35,549 bases of DNA, from the NCBI RefSeq assembly GCF_002858765.1, contig NZ_PJRP01000024.1, positions 1 through 35,549 of the forward strand. Direction: 5' to 3'. A program made the position numbers and the translations under genes. The DNA is from Cupriavidus pauculus (lineage in GTDB: Bacteria > Pseudomonadota > Gammaproteobacteria > Burkholderiales > Burkholderiaceae). Under the pieces are notes generated by a model. That model did no database searches. It saw only the letters and a list, made by a program, of their open reading frames with translations, and had not been told where the DNA came from. This document shows positions 15,645 through 22,917 of this stretch, in pieces. The first letter of the stretch is position 1; each line of letters begins with the position of its first letter.

Positions 15645-16343
15645 CTAGACGGCGACTAACTCGGCGAGCTTCGCCGCGACTTCTCCCATGGACTCCTCTG
15701 CCGTGCTTAGTCCGCTTCGTGAGCCAAGCAGCGGACTGACTTCGCGGAGCGCTTCATAGGTCGTGTTGTGCACGATCGGAACCAGCTGGTCGCGCGCCAA
15801 CAATGCCGAAAGCTCTTTGTCGGCAATGCCCTCTTGGGGAAGACGAGCTAGCAACGCTGGCGTCACCAACACGAGTCCGATTCGCGAGTTCGCGAGGCCC
15901 TTGTCGATCGCGCGCATCAACGGCACACCGAGGCCGACATCCTTCTCGCTGAACCAAACCGAGACACCGTGCGACACGAGCAAGTCGTGCAGTTCCTTGG
16001 CAGCCCCCTGTCGGTCGTCCCAAGCGTGGCAAAGAAAGACGTCCCGCAGGTCAGGCTGAGTTGCTCGGCTTTCGACGGCACGGCGGATCGGCGTAAGCGC
16101 CTGAACCTCTGCTGCCGTGTACGAAACGGAAGAACCGGCTCGCGACCAGCGTGGCCTTGCGCTGCTGCCGGACCCACCGGAGCTGCTCCGGATACCCCCG
16201 CTACTCCCCGAAGAGGAGTACCCGTAGGAAGGAGGCGAATACGAGTAAGACCTATAGCCGCTGTAGCGGCCACCGCAGGCGGGGCAGTCCGCTGCCGCGC
16301 TCGCCGTGCGATGGCCTCGTACTGGTGCTGTGCATCTAGACAT
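15645..16343 (-). CDS. TIR-domain protein with N-terminal CPxCG motif and Ser/Gly/Tyr-rich linker
   Basis: The protein has 232 residues from ATG 16343. The N-terminus has a single CPACGG knuckle (20-25), half of a zinc ribbon, unless Cys4 contributes. Residues about 26-75 are low-complexity Ser/Gly/Tyr. Residues about 100-225 form a TIR domain: RDVFLCHAWDD, FSEKDVGLGVPLMRAID, IGLVLVTPALL. Glu177 in ADKELSAL is the candidate catalytic glutamate. Bacterial TIR proteins of this kind usually hydrolyse or cyclise NAD and act in anti-phage defence. It is a single gene with no Thoeris partner nearby, so the trigger is unknown. The NADase role is inferred. Confidence 0.75.
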   Translation of the reverse strand: MSRCTAPVRGHRTASAAADCPACGGRYSGYRSYSYSPPSYGYSSSGSSGGIRSSSGGSGSSARPRWSRAGSSVSYTAAEVQALTPIRRAVESRATQPDLRDVFLCHAWDDRQGAAKELHDLLVSHGVSVWFSEKDVGLGVPLMRAIDKGLANSRIGLVLVTPALLARLPQEGIADKELSALLARDQLVPIVHNTTYEALREVSPLLGSRSGLSTAEESMGEVAAKLAELVAV

Positions 16344-16482
16344 GTGTGTAATCCGTTTCAAGTCAAAGGGTTAAGCTGCCGTCGGTGCAGACCAAAGGCC
16401 AACGGCTGCATAGAAGGCGAAAACTGGTGATCACCATTCGTAGCCAACGACTGCCGCGCATCGCGGCAGTCGTCTGGATTGC

Positions 16483-16779
16483 TTACTGGTAGGTGCCCCA
16501 GTACTTCACCAGCCATTCACTTACGTGTTGACGAGAACGGATGTTGCTCGGAAGCTGATTGCGAATCAGCCGCTCCGCTTTGAGAGCGTGCGCTTTCGTG
16601 GCCTGTGCACCGCCGAAATTGTGGCGGCTGCAAAAACTATTGATGAAAGGCAGGACCTCATAGCCCTCGTGCCGGTTGAGCAGTACGTCGTCCGGCTTCC
16701 CTGTCAGTCGGGGATCGTCCCCGCGAATTGCGGTCCAGCTGTATGTGAACTGGAGATCGCCTTTAGAAATGGTGCTCAT
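16483..16779 (-). CDS. Hypothetical protein, 98 residues
   Basis: ATG 16779 has GGAAGG about ten bases upstream. The protein is soluble, has no TM segment, and has a basic C-terminal half (KAHALKAERLIRNQLPSNIR, then WLVKYWGTYQ). I recognise no family. It lies 139 bases upstream of the TIR gene on the same strand, so the two might be co-transcribed; no terminator is seen between them. Confidence 0.55.
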   Translation of the reverse strand: MSTISKGDLQFTYSWTAIRGDDPRLTGKPDDVLLNRHEGYEVLPFINSFCSRHNFGGAQATKAHALKAERLIRNQLPSNIRSRQHVSEWLVKYWGTYQ

Positions 16780-17122
16780 ATCTCAATTCCTTCCAGGATG
16801 TCAATAACATCCCTTTGAAGTTGTAACGGCATTTGAATGTCTTCAAATTGCCTACCTAGAATTGAGCCCCAGAGACATCGAAGCTTGGTTACTTAGTCGG
16901 CATTGCTGCCCGAAACGCCGCAGGGCCTCGCCGATTGGCGTGGTTCCTTCCGAAAGCCTCGGCAGTATTGCGATGCATAAATCACATCTCAGCACTCTTG
17001 TACCGTTTTCGATTGCTCTTCAGTCACGAAGTCACCCCCGTTGCCGGTCTTGATTGCGGTTGGCGCCGCGCTCCTGACCCTAGCGGTGGATTGTGCTTCG
17101 ATGCCTGAGGCTCTGCCGCCCG

Positions 17123-17178
17123 AGACCCTGTTCGCGTCCGCCCTGGAAAGTTGGCGCGTTCAGGGTCTTTCCTTTTTT
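17123..17178 (+). terminator. Orphan intrinsic terminator, possible sRNA 3' end
   Basis: AGACCCTG (17123-17130) pairs with CAGGGTCT (17161-17168). The stem continues, after a symmetric TT/TT mismatch, with CGCG pairs (17133-17136 and 17155-17158). Six T residues follow at 17173-17178. The structure is clear, but no protein-coding gene on the plus strand leads into it. Confidence 0.5.
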
Positions 17179-17236
17179 CGGGCCCCAAAAGCTGCGGCGT
17201 GCTTAGGGGGCCATCGCAATTCCGATCATAGTCCTG

Positions 17237-17257
17237 ACCACTAGATGTAGTGGTTTT
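17237..17257 (+). terminator. Small hairpin followed by TTTT
   Basis: ACCACTA (17237-17243) pairs with TAGTGGT (17248-17254) around GATG, and T residues follow to 17257. It has terminator shape but is short and AT-rich; it lies 60 bases after the stronger orphan terminator. Confidence 0.3.
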
Positions 17258-17513
17258 GTAGAAAGTACGTGGTAAGTGTAGCGAAAACAGGCTGCAAGAC
17301 CAGTGTTGACAAGCTCAGAGGACCGCTCGGCGCGTCCGGTGCGGCGGCGCCACATTCTCGCAAAGCGCGCTGCCTCAAGGTTTCCCGGCGTCACGTTCGG
17401 TGGCGCACAAAATCTCGAAAATTTTTTAATGGGAACAGATGCCCGATAGGTGGCGTATGAGCCACAACGGCTACAGCTTTCGAGGATGCGTCAACCCAAG
17501 CAGCTTTCTTTGC

Positions 17514-18095
17514 CTACGAATTACCGGACAGGACACTGATAGCTGGTAGCGATCCAAAGTTGCTAGCTACTTTGGCTTTCAGTTCCTCGAGCGTTGCGTG
17601 GTCTGCTATACCTGCTACGGGGTCTGTGCGAACCACATGGTCATGCAGCCAGCTCGGCCACTCTTCAGGATAGTCGTCAACGGCAACCCACCGCGCTGGT
17701 TGCCGACTCTTAACATCGAGAAGGACTTGGTCTGGTCGTAACATGCTTTCGAACCATGCCTTCCGAATTTGGCGTCTGTCGAACGTTCCGCCAATGCATC
17801 GCGCCTCACGGCTTTGCGAGAGATGCGATGCTGCGAACTCATATCCGCCTTCGACTAGCTGCCACGACGTCGAAAGGACAATCCGGACACTGGAGTACGG
17901 AGCTAGAGCATCTTCGAGTAGCGGCACGTTTTCGAACAAGCTGTGCCCGGGATGGTGTAGCCGTGCATTGGCAGTAGGATTGACTGGAACCGAAGAGTTG
18001 CCGCCGCGACGCTCAAGTGCCGAGCGTCCCAATTCATCAGTCGGGAGACACTCGTTACGTCCGTCTTTCCGAGATCCCCGAGCCAGCCGCGACAT
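17514..18095 (-). pseudogene. HAD-like hydrolase remnant lacking catalytic motif I
   Basis: The open frame has 193 residues. From LHHPGHSLFENVPLLEDAL onward (about residue 46) it follows a family of small HAD-like proteins: motif II VLSTSW, and later WVAVDDYPEEW and VRTDPVAGI. In that family a start of the type LFLDFDGVLHPG provides the two catalytic aspartates. Here the in-frame residues before LHHPG are VNPTANAR, with no Asp pair. The +1 frame reads ILLPMHGYTIPG, a distorted match to the same motif. This suggests a small deletion plus substitutions, and the first ~45 residues look like out-of-frame sequence. Alternatively it is a divergent, non-catalytic homologue. Confidence 0.5.
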
Positions 18096-18345
18096 TCTTC
18101 CGCAAGCGCATCGAGTTTTCGGGATGCCCGGTTATCGAAGAAGACCCCGAACCAATGCAATGTGCGTATGCGTCGGATTGGCTTGCCTTCTTGGGCGGCT
18201 GGCGGTAGCGCCAACCCGTCGCTGCCGAATCCCAGGACAACGATAGCGACCGAAGTGGCACCCGCCGCAATGGAGCGCCGCAGTGCCTCGGCTCGCTAGA
18301 CCGCTCAGGCATGAGGTGAGATTTTTTGTGCAGGATTGCACCGCG

Positions 18346-18379
18346 CAAAAAAGTGCGCAACCACATGGGCTGCGCACTT
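18346..18379 (-). terminator. Intrinsic terminator after the 257-residue gene
   Basis: AAGTGCGCA (18351-18359) pairs with TGCGCACTT (18371-18379). Read on the minus strand the stem runs into six T residues (A run 18347-18352). It lies nine bases past the stop codon at 18388-18390. Confidence 0.8.
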
Positions 18380-18387
18380 GAGAGCTC

Positions 18388-19161
18388 TTAGGCCTGCCTT
18401 CTTGCTTCCATTTCAGCAGCCCTTTCCGGCATGAGGGCCTGGACGACCGAGTAGGTTGCCATGATGTTCACAAAAACATGGCGCAGTGGCATGCCTGGAA
18501 TGTCGGACGTCGCGGCCTTCTGCAATTGCTCGCTTAAAACCAAGTCATGCAGCTCGTATATGGTGCTAGCGCTGGGTACTGCATCCGGGCCGCCCCGAAA
18601 CGCTTCATTGCTGAGCCGACCCGTTATAGCGTCGACCACAACGAACGATGCGTCCCAGGAGTCCTCTTTTTCAACGTAGAACAGGAACGGGAGACGTCCC
18701 ACTGTTCGCCAGACGTCGATTGCCTCCCACATCGTGGCGTCGAGCATGTCTGCCACGAAGTAGAACTGCAAATCTCCCATCTGGAACCGCAGTGTCTGCA
18801 GCTTGCGCCCCTCGTCAAGGTCGATGCACCCGAATCCGAGGTTGGACTGTTCATACGTCGAGACCAGGAGGTGTCGTTTCTCCTTCGGGATTGCGCACGT
18901 GAGTACTGGCATGTTGCCAGGCAGGCCTCGTGCTTGCCTGAACGGGGATCCCACTTCGTTCAGAGCACGCAGTAGTGCTATGGGCAAACGATTCCGGCCC
19001 ACAAAGTAAGTATCTTTCATTTTCAATGTCCTGCTGAAGTTATGACCAAGGATTGCGCGCTCGATTCGAACGCGGCAGATGGGGTCCTCCCCGTGCAACG
19101 CACCGTCGTGGACTTCTGCGATCTGCAACCCGTATAGCGCCAAAACTCCTGCATCTGACAT
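18388..19161 (-). CDS. Hypothetical protein, 257 residues (family shared with 20431-21009)
   Basis: The start is ATG 19161; no strong ribosome site is visible. The protein is soluble, without signal peptide. The centre reads LQFYFVADMLDATMWEAIDV, then WRTVGRLPFLFYVEKEDSW. The 192-residue protein at 20431-21009 has the same spacing (LEIRWLADAKCSDIWDFIYM, WRHNKVLPIVLGIEQCSEW), so the two share a domain at low identity. The common pattern is G.L....AD......W....WR....LP.....E....W. I do not recognise the family. A well-formed terminator follows the gene, so it is probably a single transcription unit. Confidence 0.6.
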   Translation of the reverse strand: MSDAGVLALYGLQIAEVHDGALHGEDPICRVRIERAILGHNFSRTLKMKDTYFVGRNRLPIALLRALNEVGSPFRQARGLPGNMPVLTCAIPKEKRHLLVSTYEQSNLGFGCIDLDEGRKLQTLRFQMGDLQFYFVADMLDATMWEAIDVWRTVGRLPFLFYVEKEDSWDASFVVVDAITGRLSNEAFRGGPDAVPSASTIYELHDLVLSEQLQKAATSDIPGMPLRHVFVNIMATYSVVQALMPERAAEMEARRQA

Positions 19162-19341
19162 GACCCGGAATCACCCGGATGCAGAGTGTTTCTGCTGCGA
19201 TGGCCGCATCTTAAGGCGTGAATTTCGTGGGGAAAAGAGGCCCGATGAGCCGTTTGGGAGGCACCGCGAAGCTCGCAGAAAAAACTGGTTTGGAAAGGGT
19301 AGAGATTTTCAAATTAGAGTAACCCCTCTAATTGTCGATGA

Positions 19342-19560
19342 TTATCGGGTGATGCGCCCCTCTGCGCTGCTCCGCTTGTCAGGAAGCTCTCGCTCAGTCA
19401 GCCATGCATCGACGCCGGCTCGCCTCAACCGAAGCGGAGAGTGAGGACGGAGATGCGCGGGCGACGGCAAAGTTGGGGCCGGCTCCGGACCTCGACAGAG
19501 GATTGTGGCGGCAGTGATGTTGGAGCCGACGGCAACACTCGTTGCATCGGTCCTGTAATC
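19342..19560 (-). pseudogene. Decayed copy (copy 2) of the AlpA-like HTH gene
   Basis: The minus-strand frame ending at TAA 19342-19344 contains SNITAATI, then LPSPAHLRPHSPLRLRRAG and VDAWLTERELPDK. This aligns with VTPAAVV, LPAPA..HLGPRFPLRWRQAD and VDVWLTERASP of copy 1. The DNA flank cgctcagtcagcca is also shared with copy 1. The N-terminal part is unrecognisable and no start codon with the conserved TATACT spacing is present, so the copy is probably dead. Confidence 0.5.
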
Positions 19561-19638
19561 GCCCCGCTTCGAGGAGCCGAAAGATGGGCCGCCAGGCAGG
19601 GCGACATCCGGGGTCCCGTTCGCTCATGCACAGACTCC

Positions 19639-19693
19639 GAATCCGCTCAGAATTGAGCGGATTCCAGCGAAATGAGCGGATACTTGAGCGGAT
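19639..19693. repeat. TGAGCGGAT repeat cluster with perfect inverted repeat
   Basis: GAATCCGCTCA (19639-19649) and TGAGCGGATTC (19654-19664) form a perfect 11-bp inverted repeat around GAAT. Two more direct copies of TGAGCGGAT follow at 19673-19681 and 19685-19693. Multiple short subterminal repeats of this sort occur at ends of IS21-type elements and in operators; no transposase is visible here. Confidence 0.6.
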
Positions 19694-19706
19694 ACTCAAT
19701 AATTGA

Positions 19707-19823
19707 CGCTTAAAGCACTCGTACGGCAAGCCGAACCATCAAGTCACGCCAGACGACGTCTATGAGGAAGTCGCTGCTACTGCGGTCGCTTACATGGTGG
19801 ACTGTGGCCTGAAGGCACCGAGC
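19707..19823 (+). pseudogene. Possible protein fragment, plus strand
   Basis: Directly after a TGA at 19704-19706 the frame encodes a protein-like segment (YGKPNHQVTPDDVYEEVAAT, then AVAYMVDCGLKAP). It has no start codon before the middle and runs into low-quality sequence. It could be the internal part of a lost gene left beside the repeat cluster. I do not recognise the family, and chance is possible. Confidence 0.25.
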
Positions 19824-20012
19824 CAAACATCACGCCTCGGCGAGCGCGGCAAACCGCCGCTTGGCGATGCCTCGGCGGTCCTCAAACGCGCGAGCGTTGG
19901 CAGAGCAATGAGCAGCTCTGCATTCGCCTCATCGAATACACATCGCTTTACGAGCGATTGTCCGTTGTTCATGCTTGGTAATTCAATTGGGTTGCGAGCC
20001 CAGCCGATCAGC

Positions 20013-20074
20013 GGCTCGCACAGACATGTGTTGCCTGCATGTAAGTGTAGGTTTGCGAAGGTACCATGATTTGA
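20013..20074 (-). repeat. ~60-bp dispersed repeat, copy A
   Basis: Shares GGCTCGCACAG at one end, AGTGTAGGTT in the middle and CATGATTTGA at the other end with copy B at 21049-21108, with intervening bases partly conserved. In both copies, read on the minus strand, a small open frame begins a few dozen bases downstream. Confidence 0.6.
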
Positions 20075-20112
20075 GCAGGGGCGCTCAGGATGACGTGGCC
20101 GCCTCAGTAGAC

Positions 20113-20319
20113 CTAGCTCAAATCAGTCCGCGCCGCCTCCGCAAGCCAAACGTCCACGTCTGTCCGACGCCAGCGAAGTGGAAAGCGCGGTCCGAGGTAA
20201 GCAGGCGCGGGCAACGTATGAGGTTGTCGTTTGGAGCGGCGAAGGACGGTAGCAGGACTGACCTTGAGGATGGCGGCGAGGTCGTGCGCGTCTAGGTAGG
20301 CGGTCGATGGCGGTTGCAT
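20113..20319 (-). CDS. Small AlpA-like helix-turn-helix protein, copy 3
   Basis: The protein has 68 residues from ATG 20319. It begins MQPPSTAYLDAHDLAAILKV, followed by SPATVLRRSK, and has the pattern PLRWRRTDVDVWLAE. It is closely similar to copy 1 (14689-14910), with a shorter Pro/Ala segment. TATACT (20324-20329) lies four bases before ATG, as in copy 1, and the bases around it (CCTATACTCGG) are conserved. No Shine-Dalgarno sequence is present, so a leaderless or near-leaderless message is possible. A longer frame to ATG 20343 exists but reads through the TATACT box. Confidence 0.6.
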   Translation of the reverse strand: MQPPSTAYLDAHDLAAILKVSPATVLRRSKRQPHTLPAPAYLGPRFPLRWRRTDVDVWLAEAARTDLS

Positions 20320-20430
20320 GCCGAGTATAGGCACGCCCATCAACGCATTCGTGCCGCTTGAAGCAACGCTAGCCAGCGGGCGAGGACCACAGCCCTCGCC
20401 TCACTTCGAGCCACTCGCTGCCGCGCCAAC

Positions 20431-21009
20431 TCACAGCCCCGCAGGCGAGAGTACGACTTTGAGCCCCTTGAAGTCGTCTGGCCGTGGCAACGGGGGCACG
20501 CGGCTAGACAGCAGTGGGTATGTAGCAGGATGATTCTTGGCATACTCCACCATGCATCCCCACGGCTCGGTATCGCCCCAGACTTTTCGTGTTTCCGCGA
20601 GCTCGCCAGGCGTCCGAGCAATGTCAGGCATCTCTGGAAAATAGAATCGATAGACCCACTCGCTACATTGCTCAATACCAAGCACAATAGGCAAGACCTT
20701 ATTGTGTCTCCACATATAGATAAAGTCCCAGATGTCTGAGCACTTCGCATCGGCAAGCCAGCGAATCTCTAGGGCGCCAACGGACAATGTAATCACAATG
20801 ATCGGGTGCGCACCGAGCTCCATGCTTTCGAAGGAGACGGTCGCCGGCGAACAATCCTGCGGCAGGTTGGCCAAGTCCGAGGCGGCTACAGGGCATGTCA
20901 ACGCACCAGCGTAGAGAAGCAGCCCTTCCGGCATCTCCGGCTTGCGCCAGAATCGCGCGAGAAGGTCAAATTGTCCTACGGCATTCACACCGTTACCAAA
21001 ATCGTTCAT
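20431..21009 (-). CDS. Hypothetical protein, 192 residues (family shared with 18388-19161)
   Basis: I take ATG 21009 (MNDFGNGVNAVGQFDLLARF) as start. The frame stays open to 21153, but that upstream part is the dispersed repeat copy B and is unlikely to be coding. The middle segment (LEIRWLADAKCSDIWDFIYM, WRHNKVLPIVLGIEQCSEW) matches the pattern of the 257-residue protein. The C-terminal part (YRFYFPEMPDIARTPGELAE) has no counterpart there. No TM segments. Function unknown; the two genes may be diverged members of one family that accumulated in this island. Confidence 0.55.
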   Translation of the reverse strand: MNDFGNGVNAVGQFDLLARFWRKPEMPEGLLLYAGALTCPVAASDLANLPQDCSPATVSFESMELGAHPIIVITLSVGALEIRWLADAKCSDIWDFIYMWRHNKVLPIVLGIEQCSEWVYRFYFPEMPDIARTPGELAETRKVWGDTEPWGCMVEYAKNHPATYPLLSSRVPPLPRPDDFKGLKVVLSPAGL

Positions 21010-21048
21010 TCGTTTCGCGTTGTTGGATCGCAAACCAAGCGACGTGCT

Positions 21049-21108
21049 GGCTCGCACAGGCGCGACGCCTGTATATGAGTGTAGGTTCGTAGCGACGTCA
21101 TGATTTGA
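21049..21108 (-). repeat. ~60-bp dispersed repeat, copy B
   Basis: Partner of copy A (20013-20074). This copy also contains a perfect small hairpin, ACAGGCG-CGA-CGCCTGT (21056-21072), which copy A lacks. It lies directly upstream of the 192-residue gene. Confidence 0.6.
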
Positions 21109-21128
21109 CGCGCCGGTGAGATGGAGAT

Positions 21129-21151
21129 GAGCGCAGCAATTTGCTGCGCTC
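21129..21151 (-). terminator. Hairpin after the 174-residue gene
   Basis: GAGCGCAGC (21129-21137) pairs with GCTGCGCTC (21143-21151) around a five-base loop, 11 bases past the stop of the gene at 21163-21687. The T run is poor, so it is a weak or factor-assisted terminator. Confidence 0.5.
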
Positions 21152-21162
21152 AAGAGGTGCCA

Positions 21163-21687
21163 CTAGCGTGGGACGACATAGTCGACGTAGCGATACAGCA
21201 GTCCGTCATGCAGGACGTGCCCAAACGCGCATCGGGCCCACCAGAATGACAAGTAAAAGAGAGGCTCGTCCTCGAACTCCCGCGCACGAGCTTCCCAGGC
21301 GTCGAAATCTGCAATCAGCTTCTCCGCCACGGCAGGACCTACGGGAGAGCACCCAAAGCTTCGATGGAGCATCTCGTAGAACGGCCCGCCTGGCGCGTTG
21401 TTGTCTTCGTTCTCTTGGTCATAGCCGACAAGGCGGGCAAGCGCAGCATCCCACTCTAAAAAATCGCCATAGGTGAGTTTGTATTCGAAGCAATGCTCGT
21501 AGCTGTAGACGGCATCGCACAGGTACTCGGGCCGAAGATTCGGGCAAGTTCTGTGCGGCATATCAAGGCTCGTGATGAGCTCGACGTTTTGCCTGTCCTT
21601 GGCCGTCACCGGGTCGACCTCGTAGGTGAACGGGTCAGGCTTTTCCTCCAGCAACTTCAGGCCTCGCAATACTCGATAAACGTACAT
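21163..21687 (-). CDS. Hypothetical protein, 174 residues
   Basis: ATG 21687 has CAGGAGTGG about six bases upstream, which decides this start over the longer frame to 21726. The protein begins MYVYRVLRGLKLLEEKPDPF and is acidic and aromatic-rich, with no TM segment or signal peptide. The C-terminal part is FYLSFWWARCAFGHVLHDGL. I recognise no family. Composition fits a small cytoplasmic immunity or accessory protein, but nothing shows this directly. Confidence 0.6.
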   Translation of the reverse strand: MYVYRVLRGLKLLEEKPDPFTYEVDPVTAKDRQNVELITSLDMPHRTCPNLRPEYLCDAVYSYEHCFEYKLTYGDFLEWDAALARLVGYDQENEDNNAPGGPFYEMLHRSFGCSPVGPAVAEKLIADFDAWEARAREFEDEPLFYLSFWWARCAFGHVLHDGLLYRYVDYVVPR

Positions 21688-22077
21688 TTCCACTCCTGCA
21701 TAGAACTCAGATCGTGAGCGCTCCAAGCGGTGCGCTCTCGCAGCTTCGATTGGGCTGCAAGGCGTATAGGACGGGATGGAGTAGATGACAGGCGCTGAAA
21801 TTGGTCAGAAGGAGTGAAAGGTCCTTCCCGTCGGCGACGCCGAACCGAAATCGCTCATGCAGAGAGGGAGATTTCGTCGCGGCGGCCATCACAAAGATTT
21901 TCGCGGAATCCGTGCGATCTCCGACCGGGCGCCGACGCCACGAAAGGAGCAGGCTGTAACGTTGCGGCGCCCCTTTTCAAGCTTCGACCCAGTTCATCTG
22001 CACCGCCCCGCCCTTCGCCGCACGACCAAAACAGCAGCGCAGCCACCAGAATGCGAGGCGAAACTCTGCGATTGGGG
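21688..22077. other. 390-bp stretch without a convincing gene
   Basis: Only short frames are present. The minus-strand frame 21707-21892 (61 residues) is moderately protein-like, but has no ribosome site. The region should hold the promoter of the 174-residue gene and the 3' flank of the next pair. Confidence 0.4.
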
Positions 22078-22539
22078 TCAGTCCTGCTGAGCAATGACCC
22101 CTGCACGGGCGACGATGCCTTCCACATTCGCAGCGGCTGACATCGTGATAGCCTCTTGCCGCTTTTTCAGAAACTCGTCGGTTACGTCTTGAGTAGTAAG
22201 AAGCCTCGCGTCAAACGCCGCACAGCATTCTATGAACGCAGACGCGGCTGCGCTTTTCCCCGGCGGCCCCACGAGAAGATAACGAACACCGGGGGAGCTG
22301 ACTCTTACCGCGTCACCAACATTTGTGACGGTGACGAAAGGCGTTATCCAATACTTCCCTCTTGAGGCAAACAAACCAAAGATGTGCAAATGTCGTTGGT
22401 ATGTCCGAAGTATTCGCCACTCCTTCAGACAAACTTCCAAAGTCGAGGTCTCAATGGCAAGTGGCGGCGCATCGGGAAAATCGCCTGGGGCGGCAGTTCG
22501 GCACCGAGTTGCGTTGTGGGGGAGGCATGCGCGCGTCAT
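22078..22539 (-). CDS. Hypothetical protein, 153 residues, second of a related tandem pair
   Basis: ATG 22539 overlaps the stop of the upstream gene (ATGA), so translation is probably coupled. Its centre (EWRILRTYQRHLHIFGLFAS, then VRVSSPGVRYLLVGPPG) matches the neighbouring 108-residue protein (RWKVIQTERQEHHFVGRCVT, then TRSGRRYVLMGEPG). It has an extra ~50-residue helical C-terminus (FLKKRQEAITMSAAANVEG). The two are diverged duplicates. Function not recognised; no TM segment. Confidence 0.6.
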   Translation of the reverse strand: MTRACLPHNATRCRTAAPGDFPDAPPLAIETSTLEVCLKEWRILRTYQRHLHIFGLFASRGKYWITPFVTVTNVGDAVRVSSPGVRYLLVGPPGKSAAASAFIECCAAFDARLLTTQDVTDEFLKKRQEAITMSAAANVEGIVARAGVIAQQD

Positions 22540-22862
22540 AGTGAGTGCACCTCCGGAAGATAATCCGAGCTGACGTCGGTCTCCTCCCTAACGTCATTCA
22601 CCCTAGCCCAAACCGCCCAGGTGTGCATTCCATCCGGGTCTTCGCCGGGCTCTCCCATAAGGACGTAACGGCGACCACTTCTGGTGGTACCAGTTCGAGT
22701 CGCGTGGTCGAACGCTTCGATGGCGGAACTGACTCGACCAGAGTTGCTCGTCACACACCGACCTACGAAATGGTGTTCCTGGCGTTCTGTTTGGATAACT
22801 TTCCATCGACAAAGAGTTATCTCCGGTTGATCGCCAACCGATGCTACTGACCAGACAGGCAT
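22536..22862 (-). CDS. Hypothetical protein, 108 residues, first of a related tandem pair
   Basis: The start is ATG 22862 with a G-rich stretch (AGGGGGC) just upstream. The sequence has two visible blocks: WKVIQTERQEHHFVGR and TRSGRRYVLMGEPGEDPDG, followed by HTWAVWARVNDVREETDVSS. It shares its core with the following 153-residue protein and overlaps it by four bases. The family is unknown to me. A two-gene unit of related small proteins suggests either a paired complex or duplicated immunity-type genes; this is inference. Confidence 0.6.
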   Translation of the reverse strand: MPVWSVASVGDQPEITLCRWKVIQTERQEHHFVGRCVTSNSGRVSSAIEAFDHATRTGTTRSGRRYVLMGEPGEDPDGMHTWAVWARVNDVREETDVSSDYLPEVHSL

Positions 22863-22917
22863 GATGCCCCCTGTGGCAATAGATTCTTCCCGCGATGCAC
22901 AACCGTGCGCATTCGAA

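Larger units (their letters stand above)
16780..17513. other. 734-bp stretch without a convincing gene
   Basis: Short open frames here on both strands look like chance. The left end should hold the promoter of the 98-residue gene. Two terminator-like hairpins on the plus strand (17123-17178 and 17237-17257) are the only clear structures; no plus-strand gene precedes them. A small non-coding RNA ending at the first hairpin is possible. Confidence 0.5.
19162..20112. other. 951-bp stretch of gene remnants and repeats
   Basis: No intact gene is convincing here. It holds a decayed copy of the HTH gene (19342-19560), an inverted and direct repeat cluster (19639-19693), a peptide fragment on the plus strand (19707-19823) and one copy of a ~60-bp repeat (20013-20074). 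A 60-residue minus-strand frame at 19790-19972 begins directly after that repeat but resembles no known protein. Confidence 0.5.

Noticed and set aside
15645..16343. Thoeris system (ThsB-type TIR with ThsA)
   Set aside because: No ThsA-like gene is next to the TIR gene. The SIR2 protein is 13 kb away and lacks a visible SLOG or Macro sensor, so a functional pair cannot be claimed.
20013..21108. Integron attC sites at the dispersed repeats
   Set aside because: Only one loose RYYYAAC-like match in copy B and no matching GTTRRRY; no integrase gene in the window. Kept only as unexplained repeats.
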